Origin: AWTP1-13 sp963814055
GTDB lineage: Bacteria; Pseudomonadota; Alphaproteobacteria; Rhizobiales; Hyphomicrobiaceae
NCBI GenBank assembly: GCA_963814055.1
Contig: CAWFBJ010000031.1
Coordinates: 62,001-126,000 of the forward strand
Length of the DNA stretch: 64,000 bases
Reading direction: 5' to 3'
Positions 9,043 through 18,310 of the stretch are shown one piece after another (positions within the stretch are counted from its first letter, which is position 1; each line of letters opens with the position of its first letter). Made by a program: the position numbers and the translations under genes. Under the pieces are notes generated by a model that made no database searches, was not told the DNA's origin, and was given only the letters and a program-made list of their open reading frames with translations.

Positions 9043-10516
9043 ATGCTGAAATCTGCCCAGCTTTTCTGGGCTGTGGCTGCGGGGGCCTTATTGGCGTCCG
9101 GGTCAGTGCAAGCGCAACAATCGCCAGACTGGGCGCGGTGCATCAATCAGGACGGCAGGTTCCCACCCGACATCGCGTTTAGCGCCTGCACCAACGTGAT
9201 CTCTTTGGGTACGGACGCGGGGCAGAAGCTGGCGATCGCCTATGGCAGACGTGGCAACGTCTACCACGATAAGGGCGAGTACGATCGCGCCATTGCCGAC
9301 TACACCAAGGCCTTAGAAATAAATCCAAGAGATGCCGTCGCCTACAACAACCGCGGTATCGCCTATCGCGCAAAGGGTGACAACGAGAGCGCGATTGCCG
9401 ACTACTCCAAGGCCATCGAAATGAATCCACGAGATGCCGTCGCCTACAACAACCGCGGCATCGCCTACCGGGCCCAAAGCGACAACGACCGCGCCATTGC
9501 CGACCACGCCAAGGCCATCGCGATCGACCCAGAGTTGGTCAGCGCCTACAACAACCGCGGCATTGCCTACCGGATCAAGGGCGACAACGACAGCGCGATT
9601 GCCGACCACGCCAAGGCGATCGAGATCGATGCGGAGTTCTTTTAGCGCCTACTACAACCGCGCCCTCGCCTTTCGTGCCAAGGGCGACAACGACAGCGCC
9701 ATCGAAGACACCACAACGGCCATCGAGATCAATCCGAGGCACGTCGGTGCCTACTTCAACCGCGGTGTCGCCCACGCTGCTAAGGGCACACACGACCGAG
9801 CCATTGCAGACTACACCAAGGCAATCGAGATCAATCCGAAACACGTTGCTGCCTATCACAACCGCAGCCTTGCTTACCGTGCCAAAGGTGACAACGACCG
9901 CGCCATCGCAGACCACACTAGGGTCGCCGAGATCAACAAGAAGCCCTCCGATGTCACTGCCGTCCCCGTGAGCATCGCCAGCGCGCCGCTTTCCACCGCG
10001 TTGATCGAGAAGAACCCTTTGCCGCCGAGCGACGCTCCGAGCCCGTCTTTCAGTTTACTGCTAAAGACCGATCTCAGCGCACAGCAACTGACCGTTGTAG
10101 AAAACGACACCGTTTTGTACGTCTGGCCGATTTCCTCGGGCACGCAGGGCTACGCCACGCCGACAGGCACCTTCCAACCGAGGTCAGCACACAGAATGTG
10201 GTATTCCCGCCAATATGACTGGACACCAATGCCCTACGCCATTTTCTTTGTGCGCGGGGTCGCCTTTCACGGCACCAACATCACGTCTCGCTTGGGCAAG
10301 TCCGCGTCGCATGGTTGCATTCGACTAGCCACCAGCAATGCTGCACAACTCTACGGTCTGGTGCAGAAGCACAGTTTGGCGAAGACTCAGGTAGTCGTTT
10401 TCGGTGCAGCAAAGCACCATCCTGCCGCCGTTGCCCATCGCGCTCCAACGCCCAGGATCGAGAGCCCGGCATCAAGTGGTCTACCGAGTTGGGCCAAAGT
10501 GCTGTTCAGTCGATGA
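9043..10516 (+). pseudogene. Exported TPR protein fused to L,D-transpeptidase (YkuD), frameshifted
   Basis: Start ATG 9043 follows GGAGG. Frame one encodes a signal peptide and tandem 34-residue TPR units (AYNNRGIAYRAKGDN, AIADYSKAIE) to a TAG at 9643-9645. The TPRs resume immediately in another frame (SAYYNRALAFRAKG) and run into a YkuD domain with HGTN and the catalytic motif SHGCIRL (Cys codon 10316-10318). Removing one T from the TTTT at 9640-9643 fuses the frames into about 490 residues, a sensible TPR-YkuD architecture. YkuD enzymes make 3-3 peptidoglycan or lipoprotein cross-links in the periplasm. The TPR codons also form near-identical ~102-base DNA repeats between about 9290 and 9640. 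A real pseudogene or a homopolymer base error. Confidence 0.8.
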
Positions 10517-10915
10517 CCTTGATGAACCGTGTCCCGCGAGCAAGCGCCCACCCCTTGATGATCTTCCTGCCCACCTTCTGCGGTTCACCGGTTGTCGTCG
10601 ATGTGGGATTGGGGCAGGCGGCACGACCCGGCCGCCACTAGGCCTGCTGTAGTCATTCGACTGTACAGCTCAGCCGCCGACAACCATCCTGGACTTGAGC
10701 CTAGCGCAACGGTTCGTTCAGAGGAACCAAGGCTTCGACCTCCCTTACGCCACGCCACCTCGCCACTGCCCAGCCTTCCTGGACGCGGCAGACGACCGGT
10801 AACGAGGACGGCGACAAGAGCTGCCTGGGACATTTTGAGTCGCCTGAGCGCTTGCGGGGGGCGCGTCGGCTGGTCGACCAAGACTGCCTCCGGTAAACTC
10901 CGGTTATTTTTCAGC
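10517..10915. other. Intergenic, no gene seen
   Basis: Open frames here (e.g. a minus-strand one starting at 11136) have compositions typical of non-coding GC-rich shadow frames, rich in Arg, Ser and Pro without domain-like patterns. Nothing convincing was found. Confidence 0.4.
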
Positions 10916-11143
10916 TCATTGCGCACCGGACCCGGCCTTTGTCGCGCGTCGCACATCAACGCTTGTAATGACGGTGCCTGAGCGGGGCTGTTCGCCGGCA
11001 AGCTCATTCCAGTCCGGGCACGGGTCACCAGCTCCGCGGACGCAGCCTGACGGGAGATCCTTGGACCACGGCCGGTCCGGATGGTTCTCGCAGACCCACT
11101 CCAGATCTTGACAGCGCTGACAACGGGGCTGATCACTGATCAT
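10916..11143 (-). CDS. Small Cys-rich protein (CENHPDRPW family)
   Basis: 75 residues from ATG 11143. The core has CQRC, VCENHPDRPW, then a spaced GC and PCP, a pattern I recall from a small putative zinc-binding protein widespread in Hyphomicrobiales, usually ending in a CPxC motif. Here the last Cys is replaced (CPDW) and about 25 extra residues follow, so the 3' end may have decayed or been extended. No clear ribosome binding site. Confidence 0.5.
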   Translation of the reverse strand: MISDQPRCQRCQDLEWVCENHPDRPWSKDLPSGCVRGAGDPCPDWNELAGEQPRSGTVITSVDVRRATKAGSGAQ

Positions 11144-11245
11144 CACACACGCGCGAGCGCATCTTCCGCTCAAGCCTATGCTTCCTATTTCATGATCACG
11201 AGGCAGCAAGCCTCGGTCGCAAAAACAAACCTTCGGAGATTGATC

Positions 11246-11374
11246 ATGAAGACCATTCTTTCTGCGCTTGTCGCCCTGTCCTTCGTTGCCGGCACCGTTG
11301 CCCCGGCTGCGGCTTACGAAGGCTTCTCGATCAAGACGCTCGACCAGGACGGCCGTGGCGGTCACGTGAACTAA
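11246..11374 (+). CDS. Small secreted peptide
   Basis: 42 residues from ATG 11246, with CGGAGA as ribosome binding site. Residues 1-23 form a signal peptide (ALVALSFVAGTVAPAAA), leaving a roughly 19-residue mature peptide, YEGFSIKTLDQDGRGGHVN. A good intrinsic terminator follows at 11396-11425, supporting a separate short transcript. Function unknown; comparable tiny secreted proteins are common in the order. Confidence 0.65.
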   Translation: MKTILSALVALSFVAGTVAPAAAYEGFSIKTLDQDGRGGHVN

Positions 11375-11395
11375 GCTCGCTGCGCTTATTCGAGC

Positions 11396-11430
11396 AGGCC
11401 CGCTGGCAGAGATGCTGGCGGGCCTTTCCG
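11396..11430 (+). terminator. Intrinsic terminator after the small secreted peptide
   Basis: Perfect 8-bp stem AGGCCCGC (11396-11403) with GCGGGCCT (11418-11425), 14-base loop, followed by TTCCG. The U-tract is short but the stem is strong and well placed 22 bases after the stop. Confidence 0.65.
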
Positions 11431-11662
11431 TTTCCGGACTGGAAGCCACAAAGCGCCGCCGATTCACCAATACTGTCCGGCTGTCCCGATTGGTCGTCTC
11501 CGCAGTCGGATAGACTGGGCGAAGGCAGTCGAAGAGTGTTCGATTGTCTTCGCCTTCTTTGCTTGAGGAGTTAGGGGGCAGTCGCCTCCTGCGTGACGTG
11601 TCTTATTTTATAGCTTCTCAATAAGTTGCCAGCTTAATCTCCGGTTGGGGACGGGGGAAGCT

Positions 11663-12019
11663 ATGGAACAACTCGATGCGCGGACCATACTCGTTGCCGA
11701 GGACGAACCGCTCGTTGGCCTCGACATCGCCGACTCAATGCGGAATGTCGGCGCGATCGTAGTCTCAACGCACAATGTTCGGGATGCCCTGGCTGCCGCA
11801 GCGACCGCCGAGCTGTCCGCCGCTGTTCTAGACATCAATATTGCCGGTGAAGACTGCTCGCTAATCTGCCAACAGCTATCCGACCGCAGCATTCCATTCG
11901 TATTTCATACCGGCTACACAGACGTTCCCGTGCTCGACAAGTGGCCTGACGCTCCCGTCTTAAGGAAGCCTTCCCTGTCACCAGACATCATCAAAGCACT
12001 TGCTTCCCTGCTGAAGTAG
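11663..12019 (+). CDS. Single-domain response regulator
   Basis: 118 residues comprising only a CheY-like receiver domain. Acidic pocket E13/D14 (AEDEPLV), phospho-acceptor D57 in AVLDINIAGE, and conserved K102 in LRKPS are all present. There is no output domain, so it acts by protein contact or as a phosphate relay/sink, as in FixJ/PhyR-type or CheY-like circuits. ATG 11663 is preferred over the in-frame ATG/GTG at 11645 because GGGGGAAG precedes it. No sensor kinase is adjacent. A hairpin terminator candidate lies about 100 bases downstream. Confidence 0.85.
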   Translation: MEQLDARTILVAEDEPLVGLDIADSMRNVGAIVVSTHNVRDALAAAATAELSAAVLDINIAGEDCSLICQQLSDRSIPFVFHTGYTDVPVLDKWPDAPVLRKPSLSPDIIKALASLLK

Positions 12020-12116
12020 AAGAACTGGCGACAATATTAGGTGGGTCGCTGCGGCCCAAAACATTGGATTGCCCCCGAGCGGCCGGCGTGCATGCCGATG
12101 GCGACCCGCAAAGCAA

Positions 12117-12145
12117 AAGGCGCCTCGTGCGGGGTGAGACGCCTT
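12117..12145 (+). terminator. Possible terminator hairpin after the response regulator
   Basis: AAGGCG-c-CTC (12117-12126) pairs with GAG-a-CGCCTT (12136-12145) around a 9-base loop; no U-tract, so possibly a bidirectional or Rho-assisted end. Confidence 0.4.
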
Positions 12146-12278
12146 CGCCTGTGACCTACACGGTGCGGGGTTGAGCAGGTCAACGTGACAACGGACAGCT
12201 GCCGGGTTTATTCCTTCCCTGCCGTGGCTATCGCTAGTATGTCCTTGGGGAACGTCAGTTGTCCGGAGAGCCGTTATC

Positions 12279-12515
12279 ATGCGTACTTTGTTCGCCATGA
12301 CAATCTCCGCAGCCGCAATACTCGCGCTGGGTTCGGCGGCGGATGCTCAATCGGCCCGCAAGTCGAAGACCGGTACAGAGTATACGCAGCAGCAAAGAGA
12401 CCAGCAGGCATGCGAGGAGCGTGCGAAGCATGAGGATCGCTCCGGCCAGTACGCAGGCCTGCCGTGCTGGGCACGCGAGGCCTTTGGGCGCGCCCGCAAT
12501 CCCGCCACCAACTGA
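12279..12515 (+). CDS. Small secreted hypothetical protein
   Basis: 78 residues. A signal peptide (MTISAAAILALGSAADAQ) is followed by a charged mature region with YTQQQRDQQACEERAK and two cysteines (QAC, LPC) that could form one disulfide. It overlaps no other real gene. Function unknown; this type of short periplasmic protein recurs in Rhizobiales. Confidence 0.6.
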   Translation: MRTLFAMTISAAAILALGSAADAQSARKSKTGTEYTQQQRDQQACEERAKHEDRSGQYAGLPCWAREAFGRARNPATN

Positions 12516-12734
12516 ACATCCGGGGGCAGTCAGCTATTAGGCCGCCATCTTGTCTGGTTCGAACCTGTCGGAGACGGCCCGCTATGAAACCTGAGCTGAT
12601 TACTACCTAGTTGCGGTCACTCTTCTTGCTGCATTCTTCTGGTCATTGCCGGCGCGCTGAAGCTTACGACCGGCCCTGAGTCCGCTCCAGTTATGGTCCT
12701 GGATGAACCGGGCTGCAAACAACGCCGCCAGCAA

Positions 12735-14375
12735 CTAAGCAAGCGCCGCGATCACGTCGTCGGCCTTGGTTACGGCCGAGACATTCTGCAGGGCGTAGTT
12801 GATTGACGCACGGTGCCAGTCGGCGTTCATGGTCGAACAGCAATCCTCAGGCACAATCATGACATAGCCCTTGTCGGCGCCCGTGCGCGCAGTGTGCTCG
12901 ATCGACATGTTGGTCCAGGCCCCGGTGACGATGACGAAGTCGCGGCGGCCGCTCTTCAGGACCGTCTCAAGGCCCGAGCCTTCCCACGCGCTCATGCGCA
13001 TCTTCTCGACCACATGATCGCCCGGCTTTGCCTCGAGGCCGCCGACTGGAGCTGCGCCCCATGTGCCACGCACCATCGCCTTGGATTCGACCAGTCCTTC
13101 AAACAGCGGGGCATTGAGGGTCACGCCAGGTGCGCCGGGCTCAACGATGAACCACACGTGGATCACCATCACGCCGCGGCGGCGGCAGACCTCCGCGAGC
13201 CGCATCGCGTTGGCAATGGCGTTCTGCTGCTTGCAGTGTGCCGGCGAGCCCGAGGACGCGAACGCGCCGCCGTCCATGACGACGTCGTTCTGCATGTCCT
13301 GGATAATGAGCGCGCAGCGGTTCGGGTCCAGCCGCTCAAGCTTCTTGAGTAGCGTCTCGGATTGAGTCGGTGGAGAGGCCTGCGCCGGGGCGGGGGAGCG
13401 GACAGGCGGTACATAAGGCGCATCAAATCCCGCGGAGCGGCTGTTGGCGGTTGTGCCGCCATTGCGCGCGCGCATGTAGGGCTCGAGCCGCGGCCGCACC
13501 TTGGTCTTGACCGAATAGACCGAGTGGGTGGCGCACATATAGAGCGTCTGGAAGTCCGGACCGCCCCACGCCAGGTTGGCGACCATTTCGGGCACCCGCA
13601 CCTTGCCGATCAGCTCGCCCGACGGCGCGTAGACCCAGACGCCGCCGGGACCAGTGCACCACACGTTGCCCCGGGAATCGCACTTCATGCCGTCCGGCAG
13701 GCCAGGCTCACGCTCCGAAACGATGCCGCTGGCGAACACGCGACTGTTGAGGAGCGATCCGTAGGTGGAGACATCGAACACGCGGATCAACGCCTGCACC
13801 GTGTCGTTGACGTACAGGCGGTGCTCGTCAGGAGAAAAACACAAGCCGTTGGGCTGGTCGAACATGTGCCGGTCGACTTCCAGCACTGGTTCGCCGCCCC
13901 CGGGCGGAACGCGATAGACGCCCTGGAAGCCGAGCTGGCGCGGCCGCTCAACGCCGTAGACCGGCATGCGGCCGTACCAGGGATCGGAGAAGTAGATCGA
14001 GCCGTCCGACTTCACGACCACGTCGTTGGGGCTGTTGAGCTCGTAGCCCTCGAAGTGTGACGCAAGCACCTCGCGCTGTCCGTCGGTGCGCTCGCGCACG
14101 AGGCTGGAGGTGGCATGCTCGCAAACGATCAGGTTCATGTCCTGATCGTAGGTCATACCGTTGCACTTGTTGGACGGACGCTTGACCTCGCGCACGCCGC
14201 CGCGCTGATCCCAGCGCCGCCGCACATCGGCCGGCATGTCCGAGAACAGCAGATAGTGATCGACCGGGTGCCAGATCGGCCCCTCGGTGAAGGTGAAGCC
14301 GGTGCCGACCTGGCTGACTGCGGCCCAGGTGTCGATCAGCTCCTCGAACTCGCGCTTGACGACGACGTGTGACAT
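12735..14375 (-). CDS. SMP-30/gluconolactonase - isochorismatase-like fusion protein
   Basis: 546 residues with two enzymatic folds. Residues about 15-300 are an SMP-30/gluconolactonase beta-propeller: FTEGPIWHP, NSPNDVVV and GLPDGMKCD hold the usual Glu, Asn and Asp metal ligands. A Pro/Ala-rich linker (VPPVRSPAPAQASPP) follows. Residues about 345-546 are an isochorismatase/cysteine-hydrolase domain with D360 (IIQDMQND) and K458 (VEKM), but the expected nucleophilic Cys is S491 (TNMSIEHTAR). The propeller predicts lactone hydrolysis. The second domain may be inactive, use Ser, or follow a PhzD-like mechanism without Cys. Last gene of the 20-kb minus-strand cluster, 10 bases after the MBL gene. 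Confidence 0.85.
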   Translation of the reverse strand: MSHVVVKREFEELIDTWAAVSQVGTGFTFTEGPIWHPVDHYLLFSDMPADVRRRWDQRGGVREVKRPSNKCNGMTYDQDMNLIVCEHATSSLVRERTDGQREVLASHFEGYELNSPNDVVVKSDGSIYFSDPWYGRMPVYGVERPRQLGFQGVYRVPPGGGEPVLEVDRHMFDQPNGLCFSPDEHRLYVNDTVQALIRVFDVSTYGSLLNSRVFASGIVSEREPGLPDGMKCDSRGNVWCTGPGGVWVYAPSGELIGKVRVPEMVANLAWGGPDFQTLYMCATHSVYSVKTKVRPRLEPYMRARNGGTTANSRSAGFDAPYVPPVRSPAPAQASPPTQSETLLKKLERLDPNRCALIIQDMQNDVVMDGGAFASSGSPAHCKQQNAIANAMRLAEVCRRRGVMVIHVWFIVEPGAPGVTLNAPLFEGLVESKAMVRGTWGAAPVGGLEAKPGDHVVEKMRMSAWEGSGLETVLKSGRRDFVIVTGAWTNMSIEHTARTGADKGYVMIVPEDCCSTMNADWHRASINYALQNVSAVTKADDVIAALA

Positions 14376-14385
14376 GGCGCGCCCC

Positions 14386-15234
14386 TTACGCCGGGAACCA
14401 GTTGCGCGGGGCCGTCGACTGTGTGATCGGGCCAGGCACCTGGTCGTGCAAGCGACCGACGACCTGCCCGCCTTCGATCTTGGCGGGACGATCGTGCACG
14501 GGGAGCAAATACCTCGAAGAGCTGAGGAGCTTCTTGATTGCGGCTTTCTCCTCCCGCTTGCTGCCGCCGTGGTTGCCGGTGACGCGGGGCTCCATCCATC
14601 CGATCTCGTGGAAGGGCTGAATGATCTGATCGTGGAAATCGTAGATCACGTCGCCACAGATAGTGGCGATGCCATCCGCCGTGTGCACGTGCACGTTCAT
14701 GGAGCCCTCGGTGTGGGCGCCGGCCATCTCGCAATAGACGCCGGGGCAGATCTCGATCGGACCAGAGATCTCCAGGTCGAGGAATCGCAAGGCGCCCTTG
14801 GTGTGCAGCCTGTCGACCAGATGCTTGATGTCGGGCAGGGGGTACTGCGGATGCATAAGGCCCGAGACCGAGTATTCCATCTCGCGGCGGTTGAGGATGA
14901 CCGTGGTGTTCATCTGGAACAGGTCGTCCTTGCCGGCGTGATCGATATGCAGGTGCGTGTGCATGACGTAGCGCACGTCGCCCATGCGCACGCCGTGCTT
15001 GGAGAGCTGGTTCTCGATCATGTTCTCATGGAATTGGAGCCCGCGCATGCCGAGCGTTTCCATGATCTGATTGGAGCGGTAGCCGGTGTCGACCACCATC
15101 GGCCACGGGCCGCCCAGGATCAGGAAGCCCAGCGTAGGCACGCGGCGTACGCGGCCGCAGTCGCGGCCGAGCACGAGAAAGCTGCTTTCCAGCTCGATGT
15201 CGCCGTAGTCGAGCACCTTGATTTCGAGGGCCAT
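14386..15234 (-). CDS. MBL-fold hydrolase, N-acyl homoserine lactonase-like
   Basis: 282 residues, metallo-beta-lactamase fold. The zinc-binding HTHLHIDH is at 92-99 (HxHxDH core), a further His sits in GAHTEGS and the bridging Asp in CGDVIYD. The length and spacing fit the AttM/AiiA lactonase-like group. AAGGA precedes the ATG. Together with the neighbouring SMP-30 fold it suggests lactone-ring opening in the pathway, either on a catabolic intermediate or on a signal. Substrate cannot be read from sequence. Cytoplasmic; no signal peptide. Confidence 0.85.
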   Translation of the reverse strand: MALEIKVLDYGDIELESSFLVLGRDCGRVRRVPTLGFLILGGPWPMVVDTGYRSNQIMETLGMRGLQFHENMIENQLSKHGVRMGDVRYVMHTHLHIDHAGKDDLFQMNTTVILNRREMEYSVSGLMHPQYPLPDIKHLVDRLHTKGALRFLDLEISGPIEICPGVYCEMAGAHTEGSMNVHVHTADGIATICGDVIYDFHDQIIQPFHEIGWMEPRVTGNHGGSKREEKAAIKKLLSSSRYLLPVHDRPAKIEGGQVVGRLHDQVPGPITQSTAPRNWFPA

Positions 15235-15272
15235 GGTCGTCCTTCCCTAGACAGAAATGCGTGTTGGGTTCT

Positions 15273-16391
15273 TCATGCCGCCCTCTGCCTGGAGAGAGCC
15301 AGCACGTGTTCGCAGAGCCGGTGGGTCGAGCTGCCGTCGGCGAGCGCGTCGATCATCGGCAGAACCGATTTCAAGGCGGCCGTCTCGGGCCTGAAACCCG
15401 GATCGGCGGCGAGTGGTGTGACCCATGAGAGATGCCAGGCTCGCGCAGCCAGGCGCTTGACCGCATCGGTCATGGCCTTTGGATCACCGCGCTCCAGCCC
15501 GTCGGAGAGGATCAGCACGACGGCGCCGCGGGCGTAGCCGGCGAAGCGCGGAACCGCCAGGAACGCCTGCAACGCATCGCCGATGCGTGTGCCGCCGTCC
15601 CAATCGGAGACGAGGGCGGAAGCCGTCGCCAGTGCCTGATCGCGGTTGCGGCGTTTCAATGCGTTGCTGACGCGCGTGAGCCGCGTGCCGATGGTGAAGA
15701 CCTCGATGCGTTCCGCCGATCGGACCAGGGCATGGGCGAAGCGCAGATGCGGCTCGGTGCGGGCCTTCATCGAGCCCGAGACGTCGATGAGCAGGAGGAT
15801 GTTGCGGCGGCGCGGCTTGCGGGTAAGCCGCGGCAGGCGGAAGATTTCGCCGTCGTTGCGGATCGCCTCCTTCATCGCCCGCCGCAGGTCGAGTCCGCGG
15901 CCATGCTTGGACGCGACGCGCCGATAGCCGCGCCGCAGCGGCAGGCGCTCCGGGGCCGCGCGGCGGAAGCGGCGCAGCGCGTCGGTCTCGTCCGCTTCGG
16001 CGAAGCGGCGCACGGAAAGGGCTTCGATTGCTGTCGCGGCCTGACCGGCTTCGTTGATGTCGTCGGAACTCGGCGGCTCGAAACCGCCGCGGCGATCTTC
16101 CTGCACTGTCAGGTTATCGGGATCGGGCTCGCCGATCTCGCGGCCTAGCTCGACAGCGCCGAGGAAATGCGCATCGAACAGGGCGTTGAACTCGTCGTGC
16201 CGCTCGGGCGGCGGCGCGAACAGCGCATGCGCGGCACTGCGGATGTCGTGCAGGCTGCGCGGTCCCAGCAGCGTAATGGCGGACAGGAAGGCCGTCGTCT
16301 GCTCCGGAGCCACCGCGAAGCCGTTGGCGCGCAGCAGGCTGGCGAAGGCGACGAACGGTTGCGCCGCGAGCGGGAGGGTCGCGCCGGTCAT
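15273..16391 (-). CDS. VWA-domain protein, CoxE-like
   Basis: 372 residues. The C-terminal half is a von Willebrand A domain with the MIDAS motif DVSGS at 203-207. The N-terminal half resembles CoxE-type proteins. In Oligotropha-type clusters CoxD (MoxR ATPase) and CoxE act together in inserting sulfur and copper into the Mo-Cu cofactor; related pairs accompany other molybdenum hydroxylases. The start overlaps the stop of the MoxR gene by ATGA, so the two are translationally coupled. Located immediately downstream of the split hydroxylase subunit, supporting a maturation role. Confidence 0.85.
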   Translation of the reverse strand: MTGATLPLAAQPFVAFASLLRANGFAVAPEQTTAFLSAITLLGPRSLHDIRSAAHALFAPPPERHDEFNALFDAHFLGAVELGREIGEPDPDNLTVQEDRRGGFEPPSSDDINEAGQAATAIEALSVRRFAEADETDALRRFRRAAPERLPLRRGYRRVASKHGRGLDLRRAMKEAIRNDGEIFRLPRLTRKPRRRNILLLIDVSGSMKARTEPHLRFAHALVRSAERIEVFTIGTRLTRVSNALKRRNRDQALATASALVSDWDGGTRIGDALQAFLAVPRFAGYARGAVVLILSDGLERGDPKAMTDAVKRLAARAWHLSWVTPLAADPGFRPETAALKSVLPMIDALADGSSTHRLCEHVLALSRQRAA

Positions 16392-17269
16392 GCCGCAACC
16401 CCGGTGATGATGGCGTCGAGCCGCGGCGCGATCTGGGTGAGGTCTTCCTCGTCCTTAATGGCGACGCCGATGGAGCGCTTGAACGCGTCGGGCCACGTGG
16501 CGCCCGTACCTGCAAGCACCGTTGCCGCTTCGGCCCAGTCGACGGCCTCGGCGATGCCGGGTGGCTTGGTGAGAGGTTCCCGGCGCAACTGGCCGACCGC
16601 TGCCACCACCGCACGCGCCGTCTGCTCGGCGACGCTGGAGGCGCGCAGCATGATGATCTGCGCTTCGCGCTCCGGTGCGGGATAGGCAATGTAGTGATAA
16701 ACGCAGCGGCGGCGCAGCGCTTCGTGCAACTCGCGCGTGCGGTTGGAAGTGAGGATCACGACCGGCCGCTCCCGCGCCGACAAAGTGCCGCGTTCCGGTA
16801 TCGAGATCGTGAAGTCGGACAGGAATTCGAGCAGCAGCGCCTCGAACTCATGGTCGGAGCGGTCGATCTCGTCGAGCAGCAGCACGGCGCTCTCGGGCGC
16901 GCGCAGCGCCTGCAGCATGGGGCGCTCGATCAGGAATTCGTCGCGGTAAATGTCGATGGGCTCGTCGCCGGCCTTCCGGATCGCCAGCATCTGGCGCGGA
17001 TAGTTCCACTCGTAGAGGGCAGCAGCGGCATCGATTCCCTCGTAGCATTGCAACCGGATCAAGCGGCGGCCGAGCACGCCCGAGATCGCTTTCGCCGCCT
17101 CCGTCTTGCCGACGCCCGGCGCGCCTTCCAGCAGCAGCGGCTTGCCCAACGCCAATGCCAGGTAAGCGGCCGTCGCGAGCCCGTCGTCGGCCAGGTAGAA
17201 GGCGCTACGCAGCGCGCCAGCGAGCGCCTCCGGACTGTCGATGCCAACGATTTTGGCCCGAATCGCCAT
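16388..17269 (-). CDS. MoxR-family AAA+ ATPase, CoxD-like
   Basis: 293 residues. Walker A GAPGVGKT at 49-56, Walker B VLLLDEIDRSD, then sensor-1 ILTSNRTRELHEALRRR, diagnostic of the MoxR branch of AAA+ proteins. These chaperone-like ATPases pair with VWA proteins to remodel or mature metalloenzymes, and here the VWA partner overlaps by four bases. It lies three bases after the C-terminal half of the molybdopterin subunit. Cytoplasmic. Confidence 0.9.
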   Translation of the reverse strand: MAIRAKIVGIDSPEALAGALRSAFYLADDGLATAAYLALALGKPLLLEGAPGVGKTEAAKAISGVLGRRLIRLQCYEGIDAAAALYEWNYPRQMLAIRKAGDEPIDIYRDEFLIERPMLQALRAPESAVLLLDEIDRSDHEFEALLLEFLSDFTISIPERGTLSARERPVVILTSNRTRELHEALRRRCVYHYIAYPAPEREAQIIMLRASSVAEQTARAVVAAVGQLRREPLTKPPGIAEAVDWAEAATVLAGTGATWPDAFKRSIGVAIKDEEDLTQIAPRLDAIITGVAA

Positions 17270-17272
17270 GAC

Positions 17273-18307
17273 CTAGCGCCGTCCTCCCGGCATACCCTGC
17301 GGACGCGCGCCACCCTGTGCCTTGATCGCGCGCAGCACCTTCTCTGGCGTGATCGGCAGCTCGTCGATCCGCACGCCGACCGCATTGAATATGGCGTTGG
17401 CGACGGCGGGCAGCACAGGGTTGGCGCACATTTCGCCCGGACCTTTGCCGCCAAACGGGCCGTCGGGCGCCGGCCGTTCCAGCACGGCGATGTCGTGCGG
17501 GCAGATGTCGCCCGGACCCGGCATCACGTACTCGTTGAAGTCGCGCGGACCGTGGGCGATGTCGGGATAGTAGGGCTCCGGCGTCTCGTAGAGCGCGTGG
17601 CTCATGCCCATCCAGGCGCCGCCGACGAGCTGCTGCTCGACCATCTTCGGGTTGATGGCGCGGCCGAGCTCGTAGGCGCTGGTCATGTTCAGCATGGTGA
17701 CCTCGCCGGTCTCGTCGTCCACCTCGAGATCGGCGACCAGGCAGGCGTGCGCGTAGCAGGAGACGGGGCTCATCTCGCCCGTTTCTGGGTTCACCTCCGA
17801 CAGCGGGATCAGGAAGATGCCGCGCCCAGCAATGGTCTTGCCCTGGCGGAACTGAGCTGCAATGGCAACGTCCTTGACCGAGATCGCACGCGATGGCGCG
17901 CCCTTGACGTGGATGTTGCCGCGGCCGTCCGTGTCGAGGTCGGCGGCGTTCACCTCCAGCTCTTCGGCGGCGGCGTCCATCATCACGCCGCGCGCTTCCT
18001 TGGCAGCCACCATCACGGCGTTGCCGACGCGATGCGTGCCACGCGAGGCGAAGCTGCCCATATCGTGCGGGCCGGTGTCGGAGTCGGCGGTGTCGACGTA
18101 GACGTCGGCAATCGGCACACCCAGCGTCTCGGCCGCGATCTGGCGCGTCACCTGCTTCATGCCCTGGCCGAGGTCGATAGCCGACAGCGTGACGGTGAAC
18201 TTGCCCTCCGGATTGGAATGCACCAGCGCCTGGCTAGGATCGCCGCCGAGGTTCATGCCGATCGGGTAGTTGATGGCAGCCATGCCGCGTCCGCGATGCT
18301 TAGGCAT
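17273..18307 (-). CDS. Molybdenum hydroxylase large subunit, C-terminal half (split gene)
   Basis: 344 residues corresponding to the second half of a xanthine-dehydrogenase-family molybdopterin subunit: it opens with GRGMAAINYPIGMNLGGDPSQ, carries IDLGQGMKQVTRQIAAETLG, and ends with the active-site Glu region GGKGPGEMCANPV. Members are normally a single ~770-residue chain. Here the preceding gene stops, one codon passes, and this ATG starts with its own AGGAGGTGA ribosome binding site lying over the upstream stop. The two halves are in the same frame and must assemble to bind Mo-MCD. Not a simple mutation, because the Shine-Dalgarno and start are well formed. Confidence 0.85.
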   Translation of the reverse strand: MPKHRGRGMAAINYPIGMNLGGDPSQALVHSNPEGKFTVTLSAIDLGQGMKQVTRQIAAETLGVPIADVYVDTADSDTGPHDMGSFASRGTHRVGNAVMVAAKEARGVMMDAAAEELEVNAADLDTDGRGNIHVKGAPSRAISVKDVAIAAQFRQGKTIAGRGIFLIPLSEVNPETGEMSPVSCYAHACLVADLEVDDETGEVTMLNMTSAYELGRAINPKMVEQQLVGGAWMGMSHALYETPEPYYPDIAHGPRDFNEYVMPGPGDICPHDIAVLERPAPDGPFGGKGPGEMCANPVLPAVANAIFNAVGVRIDELPITPEKVLRAIKAQGGARPQGMPGGRR

Positions 18308-18310
18308 GGC

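Noticed and set aside
9290..9640. Possible CRISPR-like array
   Set aside because: The ~102-base period is the coding repeat of TPR units, with no short constant repeats and unique spacers.
10585..11136. 183-codon minus-strand ORF
   Set aside because: Non-coding composition and it overlaps the better-supported Cys-rich small gene in another frame.
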